Of a DNA stretch of 64,000 bases, positions 23,695-33,092 are shown piece after piece (the stretch's first letter is position 1; each line of letters opens with the position of its first letter). Position numbers and translations under genes: made by a program. The notes under the pieces were generated by a model that was not told the DNA's origin, did not search any database, and saw only the letters and a list, made by a program, of their open reading frames with translations. This DNA comes from Sphingobacterium sp. HMA12 (GTDB taxonomy: Bacteria > Bacteroidota > Bacteroidia > Sphingobacteriales > Sphingobacteriaceae): assembly GCF_002933815.1 (NCBI RefSeq), contig NZ_BEYR01000002.1, positions 310,001 through 374,000 on the forward strand, given 5' to 3'.

Positions 23695-25270
23695 ATAAAT
23701 ATGGTATTCTCAACCGCATGAACAGTGCCTTGGCGGGGGCAAATAGAAAAATGATCAAGGTAATGGCACCACCCAATATCCCGAGATAGGTAAAGATCTC
23801 CATATTGCTGATCAGGGATGCCTGCTGGCTAATTGTTGTCTGAAGACTTTTACTGGCAAGATTCGTTGCCAATTGCTCACCGGATGTCCCCAAGTATTTT
23901 TCGACCAGAGCGCTCCAATAGGTGACTGTGATCGGATTACTCGTATTTAAGTGTTGTTCGATCTGGATAAAATGTTTTTGATTTAAGGTGTAACTGATGT
24001 TCTGAATCAGCGCAAAACCAATATTGGTGCTCCAGAATCTAACGGTCGTGCCCATTAAACCCGCATTGCCCGCATGATGTGGGGCAACCCCTGTTATAAT
24101 ATAGATCACAAGTGGCGTAAAGAGCCAGCCCTGTCCGATTCCCTGAATAAATAGCGGAAGGCCTATCGCCCAAACTGTGGTATCGGGATAAAACGTGGGG
24201 ACAAACAAAAAGCAGGATGTGGTCAATATCAGGAAGCCCAGTCCGAAGATGTATTTGGGTGATACATCGCGTAATAAAAGTATTCCTGAGCTACCTACTC
24301 CCACTATGGTCCCCAGTACATTAATGTATTGGATGTCGACAATGTAATGCCAGGGCCATCGCCACACATTGGACATGACAGTGTAAACGTTGTTGAGGCT
24401 GCTCCGGATCAGATAAAATAGAAAAAATAGGATCACGCCAAAAATAACGTTCTTATAGCTCAAAATTTCAAAATGAAACAGTGGTCTTCTTACGAGATAT
24501 TGTTTGATCATAAAAAGCGCTCCGAAAATCAGGAAAAGCGCAAGGTTAATTGCGATCGCGTTATGTTCGAGCCAATAATATTTACGGCCATAAATCAACA
24601 CATATGCTCCACAGCTTAACGAAAGCAGTAGAAAGAGACAACTAGCCAGATCCAATTGATAAAGTGGGAATTTCCGGCTTAATCTCTTGTTGTTCAAAAG
24701 TAGTAAAGCAATCGCGATGACCATCAAATGCCAATAGAGCACAACATGAATCATATCCTCCCAACCATAATCCATAATACTTTCTTTTAAGAGGGATGTC
24801 GTTATTGTTCCGCCCGTAAGCATAAAAGTATACAAGAAGAAATAAGCAATGATGCGGCTTTTGGAATGCCTGATCTGCATCATCAACAAAGGAAGAAAAC
24901 AGGCGCCTTCAAGTACACAGAAAATACCCTCGATCACTCGAAGCACGGCAATGAGGAAGGGATCTCTGGTCATAGAAATGGCCAATAAAATGAGGATGGA
25001 TACGGTACAGGTCAGCAGGATATATGTCCTTACCCGAAAGAAGGCAAATAGCCGTTGAAATATCAACAGCGCTACGACAATAGCACCATACATCAATGAA
25101 AGAAAATACTGAATATCTTCCATTTCGATTGCTAATGTCGAAGCGGTAAAAGCGGTGTTCGAATGAAACAGGGACATCAGCATCAAATGTGGAAACATGG
25201 CCAAAATCATCATGGGAAGTTTAAGCCATTCGGGAACCCAGCTGTAATATAAAGATTTGCTTGAACTCAT
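23693..25270 (-). CDS. DHA2-type MFS multidrug efflux permease (EmrB-like)
   Basis: Inner-membrane drug:H+ antiporter, 525 residues with about 14 hydrophobic segments, the DHA2 count. Recognisable stretches: GAIVVALLIFQRLFAFFRVRTYILL (motif A region, atypical), IAVLRVIEGIFCVLEGACFLPLLMMQI, and GLPLFIQGIGQGWLFTPLVIYIITGVAPHHAGNAGLMGTTVRFWSTNIGFAL, a typical motif C/late-helix pattern of EmrB. The C-terminal third has an extracytoplasmic loop (about 425-480). It begins 6 nt after the HlyD-like gene, forming a two-gene EmrAB-like operon. No TolC-like outer-membrane gene is adjacent; one would have to be supplied elsewhere. The substrate is unknown. Confidence 0.85.
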   Translation of the reverse strand: MSSSKSLYYSWVPEWLKLPMMILAMFPHLMLMSLFHSNTAFTASTLAIEMEDIQYFLSLMYGAIVVALLIFQRLFAFFRVRTYILLTCTVSILILLAISMTRDPFLIAVLRVIEGIFCVLEGACFLPLLMMQIRHSKSRIIAYFFLYTFMLTGGTITTSLLKESIMDYGWEDMIHVVLYWHLMVIAIALLLLNNKRLSRKFPLYQLDLASCLFLLLSLSCGAYVLIYGRKYYWLEHNAIAINLALFLIFGALFMIKQYLVRRPLFHFEILSYKNVIFGVILFFLFYLIRSSLNNVYTVMSNVWRWPWHYIVDIQYINVLGTIVGVGSSGILLLRDVSPKYIFGLGFLILTTSCFLFVPTFYPDTTVWAIGLPLFIQGIGQGWLFTPLVIYIITGVAPHHAGNAGLMGTTVRFWSTNIGFALIQNISYTLNQKHFIQIEQHLNTSNPITVTYWSALVEKYLGTSGEQLATNLASKSLQTTISQQASLISNMEIFTYLGILGGAITLIIFLFAPAKALFMRLRIPYL

Positions 25271-25276
25271 GAATAG

Positions 25277-26326
25277 TTAGGATTGGTGGGCTGCATGTAC
25301 CACGACATTCATTCCTGCACGTAGTTTTGTCAAATCCTGTTTTGGTGCAAAAACAATTTTGATCGGTATGCGTTGCTCGATTTTAACGAAGTTTCCGGTT
25401 GCATTATCCTGAGGTATGACCGAAAATCTGGATCCTGATGCCGGAGAAAAAGAATGAATTTTTCCTTTCAGATGTAATTTCGGAAAAGCGTCTACCTGTA
25501 TGGTAACTTCGGTTCCTTCGTTCAGGTCCGCTAATTGTGTTTCTCTAAAATTTGCGTTAATCCATTTCTCTTCGCTGACGACATTAACTAAAGTCTGTCC
25601 TTCTTTAACAAATTGGCCCGGTTGGATCGTTTTCTTCCCAACAAAACCGTCATAGGGTGCCGTCACTACGGTATAGGACAGGAAGACTTCGGCATTGTTT
25701 TTTGCTGCTTTTTTAATATCAATATTGGCTCTGGCAGGTAGTTCGCTAGCTTTTTCTTTACTTGTATTTAATTGTGCCGAGTTGTATTCTTCCTGAATGG
25801 CATTGAGCTGAGCCAGAGAAATGTCGTACGCTGCCTTGGCATTATCGTATTGTTGCCTGGTTGCGGCATCTGCTTCATACAAATTTTTAAATCGCCTGTA
25901 ATCTTGTTCAGTTTGCCACACACTTACTTTGGCTGCTTCTAATCTTGCTTTTTGGACGGAAATGCTAGTGGCGGTGACATTTGCGCTTTTGGCGATCACT
26001 TCGGCATTCCGCTGACTACTTCGAAGTTCGGCATTCGCCATATCTACTTTGGTCTGATACTCGCTGGCGTCTATGCGCAATAATGTGTCTCCACGATGTA
26101 CATATTGATTTTCTTCAAACCTGACCTCCTTCACAAAGCCTGATATTCGACTTGCTACTGGCGTTACATATTGATCAACCTGAGCATCGTTTGTCGTTAC
26201 ATGTTGACTTGTAAATAACAGATGTTTGCCCAAAATACCGATTCCGACAAGGAGCAGGACCACGGCAAATACGACTAAAACTTTATTAAATCCTTTTGTC
26301 CTGTCTTTATTTTCTTCTTTACCCAT
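25277..26326 (-). CDS. HlyD/EmrA-family membrane-fusion (periplasmic adaptor) protein
   Basis: Adaptor bridging the MFS pump to an outer-membrane channel, 349 residues. Short basic N-terminus, one TM helix (about 15-35, VLVVFAVVLLLVGIGILG), then a biotinyl-lipoyl-like half-motif (VTNDAQVDQYVTPVASRISGFVKEVRFEENQYVHRGDTLLRID). A long coiled coil follows (about 80-200), then the second lipoyl half (VTAPYDGFVGKKTIQPGQFVKEGQTLVNVV) and a beta-barrel with FPKLHLKGKIHSFSPASGSRFSVIPQDNATGNFVKIEQRIPIKI, diagnostic of EmrA. First gene of the efflux operon, divergent from an AraC regulator 274 nt away. Confidence 0.93.
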   Translation of the reverse strand: MGKEENKDRTKGFNKVLVVFAVVLLLVGIGILGKHLLFTSQHVTTNDAQVDQYVTPVASRISGFVKEVRFEENQYVHRGDTLLRIDASEYQTKVDMANAELRSSQRNAEVIAKSANVTATSISVQKARLEAAKVSVWQTEQDYRRFKNLYEADAATRQQYDNAKAAYDISLAQLNAIQEEYNSAQLNTSKEKASELPARANIDIKKAAKNNAEVFLSYTVVTAPYDGFVGKKTIQPGQFVKEGQTLVNVVSEEKWINANFRETQLADLNEGTEVTIQVDAFPKLHLKGKIHSFSPASGSRFSVIPQDNATGNFVKIEQRIPIKIVFAPKQDLTKLRAGMNVVVHAAHQS

Positions 26327-26410
26327 TCTTGTTTTATGAATATTTATTGCTTTTCCTTCTATTCTCTAGTTAATCTGCCGGTTGCGGTTTGGATGATTGA
26401 CTCCTAATGT

Positions 26411-26452
26411 TTCAACGGCAATTTCAGAGTAGGCTGACAAATTGCCGTTGAA
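26411..26452. promoter_or_regulatory. 14-bp perfect inverted repeat between efflux operon and araC-type gene
   Basis: TTCAACGGCAATTT (26411-26424) and AAATTGCCGTTGAA (26439-26452) separated by 14 nt. It lies in the 274-bp divergent intergenic region. Spacing and symmetry suit a dimeric regulator on two helical turns; it could alternatively form an RNA hairpin in one of the leaders. No T run follows in either orientation, so a terminator is unlikely. Confidence 0.6.
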
Positions 26453-26600
26453 TCAGGGTCGTCCGGATACGCTGTATAGGCTTGAGCATGGAGGGAAACT
26501 TTGCACAAAGATACTGCCGGAGGTGGAGATTTAGTTTTGTATAGTCGGACGGATATCTGTTCATTTACGCCATATAATGAAAAAAGTGTAATTTTAAATT

Positions 26601-27410
26601 ATGGAACAGGAACAACTGGTGGCTATAGATGACGACCGAAACGACTTTTATGTGTGTCATACACATGTAGATCGGATTGATCCGCGTGAATATATACACC
26701 AAAAAGCGCGCTTACTTTATGCCGACGGTGGTATTATACATGTGTTTACTGCTACAAAGCATTGGTATTTGCCGGGCCGGTTTTATATGTGGATTCCAGC
26801 AAATACTATATACCATCTGGAAAGTTCTAGTTCTCGTATTCACTTGTATAGTTTTTACTTTAAAGAACGGTCGGGAGTTCACCCCGTTATGTTGGAGCCG
26901 AATATATTTCTGAGCAATGACCTAATGCGGGAAATGTTTTTGTTTGCGCAGGATTGGGAAGGTGGAATCAGTAAAAAAAACGACTATTCAAAGTTTTGTT
27001 TATTACGGGCGATGATGGCTATTATTCCGGAGATGAGTCCGCCGATAGACTCTTTCCCTATGCAACATCCCTATCCTAAGAATGAAAAGCTTCGGCGTAT
27101 AGCGCGGTATCTAAACACGAATATTGATCAAGCTTTTACAATCGAGCAGGTAGCGGCACAATTTGGCATGAGTAGCCGGTCCCTTTCACGGCTGTTTAAG
27201 GAAGATATGGGGATTAGCTATATCCGTTTTTTGAGAGCTATACGCATTGCGAAAGCATTGGAACTGATGGCTGAGAACACTTATTCTATCCTAGAAATTG
27301 CGATGCGCATTGGCTACAATGAACTTTCGTCGTTTAGTAATATCTTTATGCGTGTTACGGGTATTCGCCCTTCGGTCTATATGTCGAAAATTAATGAATA
27401 CAAAAATTGA
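26601..27410 (+). CDS. AraC-family transcriptional regulator
   Basis: 269-residue regulator. The N-terminal about 150 residues form a cupin-like sensor (KARLLYADGGIIHVFTATKHWYLPGRFYMWIPANTIYHLESSS, where PGRxxWIPxxxxH is typical of AraC ligand domains). The C-terminal about 100 residues contain two helix-turn-helices: FTIEQVAAQFGMSSRSLSRLFKEDMG and TYSILEIAMRIGYNELSSFSNIFMRVTGIRPSVY, the canonical signature ending in G-x-P-S. It is divergent from the EmrAB-like operon and is its probable regulator (inference). Its stop is 12 nt from the stop of the convergent SNF2 helicase, and I see no terminator between them. Confidence 0.93.
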   Translation: MEQEQLVAIDDDRNDFYVCHTHVDRIDPREYIHQKARLLYADGGIIHVFTATKHWYLPGRFYMWIPANTIYHLESSSSRIHLYSFYFKERSGVHPVMLEPNIFLSNDLMREMFLFAQDWEGGISKKNDYSKFCLLRAMMAIIPEMSPPIDSFPMQHPYPKNEKLRRIARYLNTNIDQAFTIEQVAAQFGMSSRSLSRLFKEDMGISYIRFLRAIRIAKALELMAENTYSILEIAMRIGYNELSSFSNIFMRVTGIRPSVYMSKINEYKN

Positions 27411-27422
27411 TCGCACGTTAAA

Positions 27423-30308
27423 TTAAGCCAGAAGCTCATGCAAATCTTCCTGAGAAAGTGATTTTATAAAGCTTTCTTCTGTTGTTATGAGGCTTTGGGC
27501 AATGGATCTCTTCCGGTTCTGTAATGCCAATATTTTTTCTTCGACGGTATCTTTACTAATAAATTTGTAAATAAATACATTGCGTGTCTGTCCAATACGA
27601 TGTGAGCGGTCTACTGCTTGTTGTTCTACAGCAGGATTCCACCAAGGATCCAATATAAAGACATAATCTGCTTCGATCAGATTAAGACCAACACCGCCGG
27701 CTTTGATTGATATCAGAAAAAGTTTGGTGTTGTTGTTTTTGCGGAATTGGCTAACGGCTTCGTCGCGGTTTTTAGTTCCACCATCTAAGTAGGCATAGTT
27801 TGTTCCCTTTTTATCAAAATATTGCCTGAAGATATTAAGCTGTTTGACGAATTGGGAGAAAATAAGGACCTTGTTTCCTCGTTGCATCACCATTTCGAGG
27901 GTTTCAATGACAGCGTCAAATTTTCCCGAATCACCTATAAAGTCCTCGTCGACCATTCTAGGGTGATTGGCTAGCTGGCGAAGCTTGGTCAATCCCTGTA
28001 ATAAAGCAATCTGGGTTGATTTTGGCTTGTTGTCCAATTGCCCGTCGAGAATGGCGTTGCGATACTCGGATTTGACCTTTTCATAAAGTTCCGATTGCTT
28101 ATCGGTCATTTCACAATACAGTACCTGTTCTGTTTTGGGAGGAAGTTCTGTTGCGACCTGGTCTTTTGTACGTCTTAAGATAAACGGTTTGACGATCGCC
28201 TGAAGACGTTGTGCTTTTTCTTCATCCTTTTTCTTTTCAATGGGCTGTACAAATTCTTTTTGAAAGTAGGTGTAACTTCCCAATAAACCTGGATTGGTAA
28301 AATGCATTTGTGCCCAAAGATCGGAAACAGAGTTTTCAACAGGAGTCCCGCTTAAAGCCAGTTTATTTTTACTCTTCAGACTTTTTATGGCCTTAAATGA
28401 TTTTGAGGTCGGATTTTTAATATTCTGACTTTCATCGAGGATAATGTAATTGAAATAAAAGCTACTCAGTATATCCTCATCAATACGCGCGATGCCATAA
28501 GTTGTAATAACCAGGTCATACTTAGCAAATAGTGTGGCGTCTTTAATACGGTTATTTCCGGTATGCAAATGGATTTTAAGTTGTGGGGCAAACTGGTGTG
28601 CTTCCTTTTGCCAATTGTAAACGAGGGATGTTGGTAACACCAGGAGTGAAGTGTGTACTTCCTGCTGGTCTGCAAGCTGCTCTTTTTGTTGCTGCAACAG
28701 GGCTAAAGTTTGTATGGTTTTTCCCAATCCCATGTCATCTGCGAGACAGCCACCGAATTTATACTGTTTTAGAAAGTTAAACCAGTTATAGCCTGCTTTC
28801 TGATAGGGTCGAAGATTTCCTTTAAAATGCTTTGGTTCCGGAATATCTGCAATTTCCTCAAACGTCGCAAGATTTTGCAATTTACGATTGAAAACCAATT
28901 TGGTGTGTTCGCTGATCTCAAAGAGCAGACCGATATGCACTTTGTTCAATTTAAGTTCATGTCTATCGGCAGAAAACTGAAAGAGATGGTTGTATTGGGC
29001 AAACCATTCCTCAGGGATCATGGCGATTTCCCCATTTGGCAGGGTAAATTCTTTGATATTGTTTAGAATATGGTTTCGTAAATTTATAAAAGGGATTTCA
29101 TATGGGCCGAACTTGGCAATGGCGCTGATATCGAACCAGTCATTATCTTCATCAATAGCGATGTCCAATGAAGTGTGGCCAATGAAAAAGCGTTTCTGTT
29201 CGCTGTTTTGTATGATTTCAAATCCCAAGGCTTTTATTTGTTCTTGATGGTTATTTATCCAGTCAAATACAGAGATCCGTTTTCCGGACTGAATAGACGG
29301 GGCGAGCAACCCCAGCTGACGGTCCATATCTTCCAGCCCCAGGGCTTTTAAATTCCCCTGTTGTTGTTCTTCCCATTGTAAAGAGCGTTTGACCCGATGG
29401 AAGATATACTGGTCTTTCTCCTCATTATATTCCATTCTGACGGTCACTTTATTTTCCGCTCCTGCAGTAAATGTATGCGGGCCATATCTGAATTGCAACT
29501 GTAATTGTGAAGCGCCATCTTCCACATAGATCAAGTGCAGTAAGGGGATTGCCTGATGTTGATGTGTTTGTATTTCAAAACCCTCGGCGTAAACATGGTA
29601 ACGTTCGATCAATCCACAGACAAAAGTTTCAAAATATTTTTTTTCGGTACTTCTCCCCACAGAAATGTATCGTTTATTGAGAAAGGGGCTCAGCTTCTTT
29701 CCTTCCAGCGCCTGATCAAAATAGTATAACGTATTGTTTAAAATTAGCCATGCCTGTGCATTGGTTAAAACAATAGCATTCTTAAACATAAACTCCAAGC
29801 GTTGGTTTTCGTACTTTATGGTTGGAAAATAACGCGTTTCCTCATCATTTCGACGAAAATGAAATAAGATAGATGCAGCAGATGCCGCCAATTTTATTTC
29901 CTGATCTGCCGGGTAACCGTCTTTGCTCATCATAAAGAGTGGTTTATCTCCGATAGACTCAAAAAATTGAATCATCTTTTCATCAATCTTAGGTCGCAGC
30001 AGGTCATAGAGTTTTTTGTCAAAGACTTTGGAGAAAAAATCTACAGGTCTGATTGCTTTTTTATAATATTTTTTGATGAGGTTTGTCTGTTCGATATCGT
30101 CGAGCAGTCGGATCAGCTTATAATCTACCTCATCCAATTCTGCGGCATAAGCATCTACGGTATTGCTAAATATACGTTGGTATCGTAGTGAGTAGGTCCC
30201 GTTCGGATTGAGTTTGACCATGTGTGGCTCAATGAGATAGCCAAGATAGGGGTGCTCACAAATAGAATAAACGATTTTATATACTGGAAATGACTTTGAC
30301 TGTTGCAT
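27423..30308 (-). CDS. SNF2-family DEAD/DEAH-box ATPase with large N-terminal region
   Basis: Swi2/Snf2 (RapA/HepA-like) ATP-dependent DNA translocase, 961 residues. The motor occupies about 495-950: GCLADDMGLGKTIQTLALLQ (motif I), DESQNIKNP (motif II, DESQ rather than DEAH), LALSGTPVENSVSDLW (motif III), GGVGLNLIEADYVFILDPWWNP (motif V), and QAVDRSHRIGQTRNVFIYKFI (motif VI). The first about 490 residues contain no zinc finger or other domain I recognise and look like a compact alpha/beta region. Such proteins in bacteria remodel RNA polymerase or DNA-bound proteins; the precise role here is unknown. Monocistronic on the minus strand. Confidence 0.93.
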   Translation of the reverse strand: MQQSKSFPVYKIVYSICEHPYLGYLIEPHMVKLNPNGTYSLRYQRIFSNTVDAYAAELDEVDYKLIRLLDDIEQTNLIKKYYKKAIRPVDFFSKVFDKKLYDLLRPKIDEKMIQFFESIGDKPLFMMSKDGYPADQEIKLAASAASILFHFRRNDEETRYFPTIKYENQRLEFMFKNAIVLTNAQAWLILNNTLYYFDQALEGKKLSPFLNKRYISVGRSTEKKYFETFVCGLIERYHVYAEGFEIQTHQHQAIPLLHLIYVEDGASQLQLQFRYGPHTFTAGAENKVTVRMEYNEEKDQYIFHRVKRSLQWEEQQQGNLKALGLEDMDRQLGLLAPSIQSGKRISVFDWINNHQEQIKALGFEIIQNSEQKRFFIGHTSLDIAIDEDNDWFDISAIAKFGPYEIPFINLRNHILNNIKEFTLPNGEIAMIPEEWFAQYNHLFQFSADRHELKLNKVHIGLLFEISEHTKLVFNRKLQNLATFEEIADIPEPKHFKGNLRPYQKAGYNWFNFLKQYKFGGCLADDMGLGKTIQTLALLQQQKEQLADQQEVHTSLLVLPTSLVYNWQKEAHQFAPQLKIHLHTGNNRIKDATLFAKYDLVITTYGIARIDEDILSSFYFNYIILDESQNIKNPTSKSFKAIKSLKSKNKLALSGTPVENSVSDLWAQMHFTNPGLLGSYTYFQKEFVQPIEKKKDEEKAQRLQAIVKPFILRRTKDQVATELPPKTEQVLYCEMTDKQSELYEKVKSEYRNAILDGQLDNKPKSTQIALLQGLTKLRQLANHPRMVDEDFIGDSGKFDAVIETLEMVMQRGNKVLIFSQFVKQLNIFRQYFDKKGTNYAYLDGGTKNRDEAVSQFRKNNNTKLFLISIKAGGVGLNLIEADYVFILDPWWNPAVEQQAVDRSHRIGQTRNVFIYKFISKDTVEEKILALQNRKRSIAQSLITTEESFIKSLSQEDLHELLA

Positions 30309-30449
30309 TAAAAATAGCGGACCTTGTAAATAAAGGTATCTAATATACGATAAAATAAGGTCAAAAGTGAAAATTAAAATTAAAAGAGGAGAGAGAACGT
30401 TCGTATGACGTAGGCTTGTGCAGAGAATCTCAGTACGAACTACTCAATA

Positions 30450-31229
30450 TTAAAAAAGCCCTTCAAAAACAAATTGGGCAGGGCCTTTGAGAAAAACATT
30501 TGTAAAGCTATTTCCGTCTCTACGGAAGGAAATGTACAGTTGTCCACCTAATACGCGGATTGGGATAAGAATATCGCCTTGTAAGTTTGTTTCTAACGCT
30601 ACTGCCATTGCTGCTGCGGTAGCGCCTGTACCGCAGGCGTAAGTTTCGTCCTCTACACCTCGCTCAAATGTACGTAGAAAATAGCCGTTTTCCTCTTGCT
30701 CGATGAAATTGACATTGATACCATCTCGGGCGTAGATCGCGTTATTTCGGATTGTGTATCCGTCCTGAAAAACATTTTTTTCTTTTAGGTTTGTAACAAA
30801 GCTAACATAATGTGGCGAGCCAGTCTGCAGAATATAAGCATTCCCATCACGTCCAAATTCGTTGACATCGATCATCTGTAGATTGACAAGTTCTTCGGAT
30901 AAGAAGGCGTGATGCGGACCGTCTACTGCCAAAAAGGCAGTTTTGTCAGTGATAATGCCTAAATCATGAGCAAAGGCGACAATACAGCGCCCACCATTGC
31001 CGCACATGCTGCCTTCACGCCCATCTGCATTGTAATAAATCATCTCAAAATCGTAATTTTCTTTGTCCTGAAGTAGCATGAGCCCATCTGCACCTATGCC
31101 AAATCTGCGGTCACAAAGCCTTTTTACGAGCGCTTCGTCCGCACGGTCAAATAAATTGTTGCGATTGTCCACTAAAATGAAATCATTTCCCGCTCCCTGA
31201 TATTTTGAAAATCTTACTTTCGATGCCAT
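30450..31229 (-). CDS. dapF: Diaminopimelate epimerase
   Basis: PLP-independent racemase converting LL-DAP to meso-DAP for peptidoglycan and lysine. 259 residues from the ATG at 31229; a TTG seven codons upstream is disfavoured because the conserved fold starts at VRFSKYQGAGNDFILVDNR. Both catalytic thiols are present: C76 in SMCGNGGRC and C199 in YACGTGATAAA. RRFGIGADGLMLL is also typical. It stands alone between the SNF2 gene and the divergent DegQ-like gene. With dapB in the same window it supports meso-DAP type wall synthesis. Confidence 0.96.
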   Translation of the reverse strand: MASKVRFSKYQGAGNDFILVDNRNNLFDRADEALVKRLCDRRFGIGADGLMLLQDKENYDFEMIYYNADGREGSMCGNGGRCIVAFAHDLGIITDKTAFLAVDGPHHAFLSEELVNLQMIDVNEFGRDGNAYILQTGSPHYVSFVTNLKEKNVFQDGYTIRNNAIYARDGINVNFIEQEENGYFLRTFERGVEDETYACGTGATAAAMAVALETNLQGDILIPIRVLGGQLYISFRRDGNSFTNVFLKGPAQFVFEGLF

Positions 31230-31347
31230 TATGTTGGTTTGAAGTAACAAAAATACGTTTTTTTGTTACAAAAAAATCTTATAAAGTTAAGATTTGTTAA
31301 AATTATTGCATTTGTCTAGCAATTAACATTTTTTAACGTGCCGGATT

Positions 31348-31378
31348 TTCCGAAGGCCTTGAAATGGTATTACATTTG
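31348..31378 (+). promoter_or_regulatory. Probable promoter of the DegQ-like gene
   Basis: TACATTTG at 31371-31378 is a full -7 match; at the 20-nt spacing the -33 is TTC rather than TTG. It gives a leader of about 75 nt. Upstream, AATTAACATTTTT (31321-31333) recurs before the GT117 gene. Confidence 0.45.
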
Positions 31379-31459
31379 AACATATCCGAATAAAATCGGT
31401 AATTTTAAGAGCAAAAATTATCAGCTTATATTAAGACATTTTAAAATATAGATAAGTTT

Positions 31460-33016
31460 ATGAATAAGGTCGGTTTAACGCTATTAACAGCTGTTTTCGG
31501 TGGAGCAGTAGCATTAGGTGGTTACAAGCTTATTGAGAATAAGAAATTCGATGGCATGTCTTTCGAAGACAAACAGAAAGTTTATTTTGCCAATAATCCT
31601 ACAGGAGTGATGTCTTCGACAGGCAATCCTGATTTTACACAAGCTTCTGCCGCTGTAGCTCCGGGTGTAGTACATATTAAGACAACATATAGCAGAAAGG
31701 GGTCACAACAATCACAAGGGTCTCCTTTCGATATGTTTGAAGAATTCTTTGGTATGCCACAGGGTGGAGGACGTCGTCAGATGCAGGCGCAGCCAGTGCA
31801 GGCTTCGGGTTCCGGTGTTATTATTTCGGACGATGGTTATATCGTTACCAATAATCACGTGGTCGAGGATGCGGATAAGATCGAGGTTGTGCTGACAGAC
31901 AAACGTACATTTGAGGCAAAATTAATCGGCCGTGATCCAAATACAGATTTAGCGTTATTGAAGGTAGCTTCAAAAGGGCTTCCGGTTGTGAAATTAGGTA
32001 ACTCAGATAATGTGAATGTGGGGGAATGGGTACTGGCCTTCGGCTATCCGCTAGGACTTCAATCGACAGTAACTGCTGGTATTATCAGTGCAAAAGGTCG
32101 TCAGATCGGTATTTTGAGTGAAGGGCAACAACAACGTGGTAATCCATTTGGTGGCGGAGCAGAGCAGCCCCTTGCGAGTTCGGCTATTGAGTCTTTTATC
32201 CAAACTGATGCTGTGATCAATAAAGGGAATAGTGGCGGTGCTTTGACAAATGCCTCAGGTGAATTGATCGGTATCAACTCAGCTATTGCGTCACCAACAG
32301 GTGTATATGCAGGATACGGTTTTGCGATTCCGGTTAATCTGGTGAAAAAGATAGTGGATGATTTTGTTGAGTTTGGTAATGTAAAACGTGGTTATATCGG
32401 TGTTACTTACTCTGAGATATCACCGGAATTAGCAAAAGAAAAAGGTTTTACGGATGTTGACGGATTGTATGTTCAGGATGTGGTCGGTAGTGGTGCTGCT
32501 GAAGCTGCAGGCATCAAAAAAGGTGATATCTTGACTAAGATCAACGGTAAGACCATCACCGGCTCTCCGGTATTAAGTGAAACGATCGGCCGTCTGCGTC
32601 CGGGTGATAAAGTAAATATTACCTTCAAACGCGACGGTAAAGAAAAACAGGTGTCGTTGACCTTGAAAGGTGAAGAGTCTCTAAAATCAGCTTCCGGTGC
32701 AAGTGGAAAAGCTTCAAAAAGTGCAACTGAAATTTACAATAAATTGGGTGCAAGCTTTATTCCTGCTTCTGCCGCGAAGAAGAAAGAACTGGGCGTAAAC
32801 TCTGGTGTTGTGGTAACACAAGTGAACCGTGGTGGTATATTTGACTACTTTGGTGTCGAAAGAGGATTGGTGATCACAGAAGTCAATGGAAAAGCGGTCA
32901 ACAGTGTCGACGATGTGGAATCTGCATTGGGTACAACACAACGCAATATTGTACGCCTAAAAGGTGTATCTCCACAAGGTGGTGCAGTCCAGTTGAGCTT
33001 CCCAGTGGAATATTAA
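31460..33016 (+). CDS. degQ: Periplasmic serine protease/chaperone, Do (DegP/DegQ) family
   Basis: HtrA-type protease for envelope protein quality control, 518 residues. A short N-terminal hydrophobic segment (MNKVGLTLLTAVFGGAVALGGY) is a signal peptide or anchor. The trypsin-like domain has the catalytic triad H133 (TNNHVVED), D163 (NTDLALLKV) and S258 (GNSGGAL). Two PDZ domains follow: about 310-400 (RGYIGVTYSEISPELAKEKGF) and about 425-515 (GVVVTQVNRGGIFDYFGVERG). A Gly/Gln-rich LA loop (about 80-105) includes FFGMPQGGGRRQ. It has its own promoter and terminator. A stress-response role is expected from the family; no sigma-E type promoter is apparent. Confidence 0.95.
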   Translation: MNKVGLTLLTAVFGGAVALGGYKLIENKKFDGMSFEDKQKVYFANNPTGVMSSTGNPDFTQASAAVAPGVVHIKTTYSRKGSQQSQGSPFDMFEEFFGMPQGGGRRQMQAQPVQASGSGVIISDDGYIVTNNHVVEDADKIEVVLTDKRTFEAKLIGRDPNTDLALLKVASKGLPVVKLGNSDNVNVGEWVLAFGYPLGLQSTVTAGIISAKGRQIGILSEGQQQRGNPFGGGAEQPLASSAIESFIQTDAVINKGNSGGALTNASGELIGINSAIASPTGVYAGYGFAIPVNLVKKIVDDFVEFGNVKRGYIGVTYSEISPELAKEKGFTDVDGLYVQDVVGSGAAEAAGIKKGDILTKINGKTITGSPVLSETIGRLRPGDKVNITFKRDGKEKQVSLTLKGEESLKSASGASGKASKSATEIYNKLGASFIPASAAKKKELGVNSGVVVTQVNRGGIFDYFGVERGLVITEVNGKAVNSVDDVESALGTTQRNIVRLKGVSPQGGAVQLSFPVEY

Positions 33017-33051
33017 AAATTGAATTAAGAATTGGTTGATTAATATAGTTT

Positions 33052-33088
33052 AGGTGGCTCTAACCGTGAGGTTAGGCCACCTTTTTTA
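33052..33088 (+). terminator. Intrinsic terminator of degQ
   Basis: AGGTGGC...TAACC, loop GTGA, GGTTA...GCCACCT followed by TTTTTTATT; about 12 bp with a small internal bulge. Confidence 0.88.
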
Positions 33089-33092
33089 TTCA

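Noticed and set aside
27423-30308. SNF2 helicase as part of a DISARM- or BREX-like defence island
   Set aside because: Neighbours are an AraC regulator and dapF; no methyltransferase, nuclease or other defence component is adjacent.
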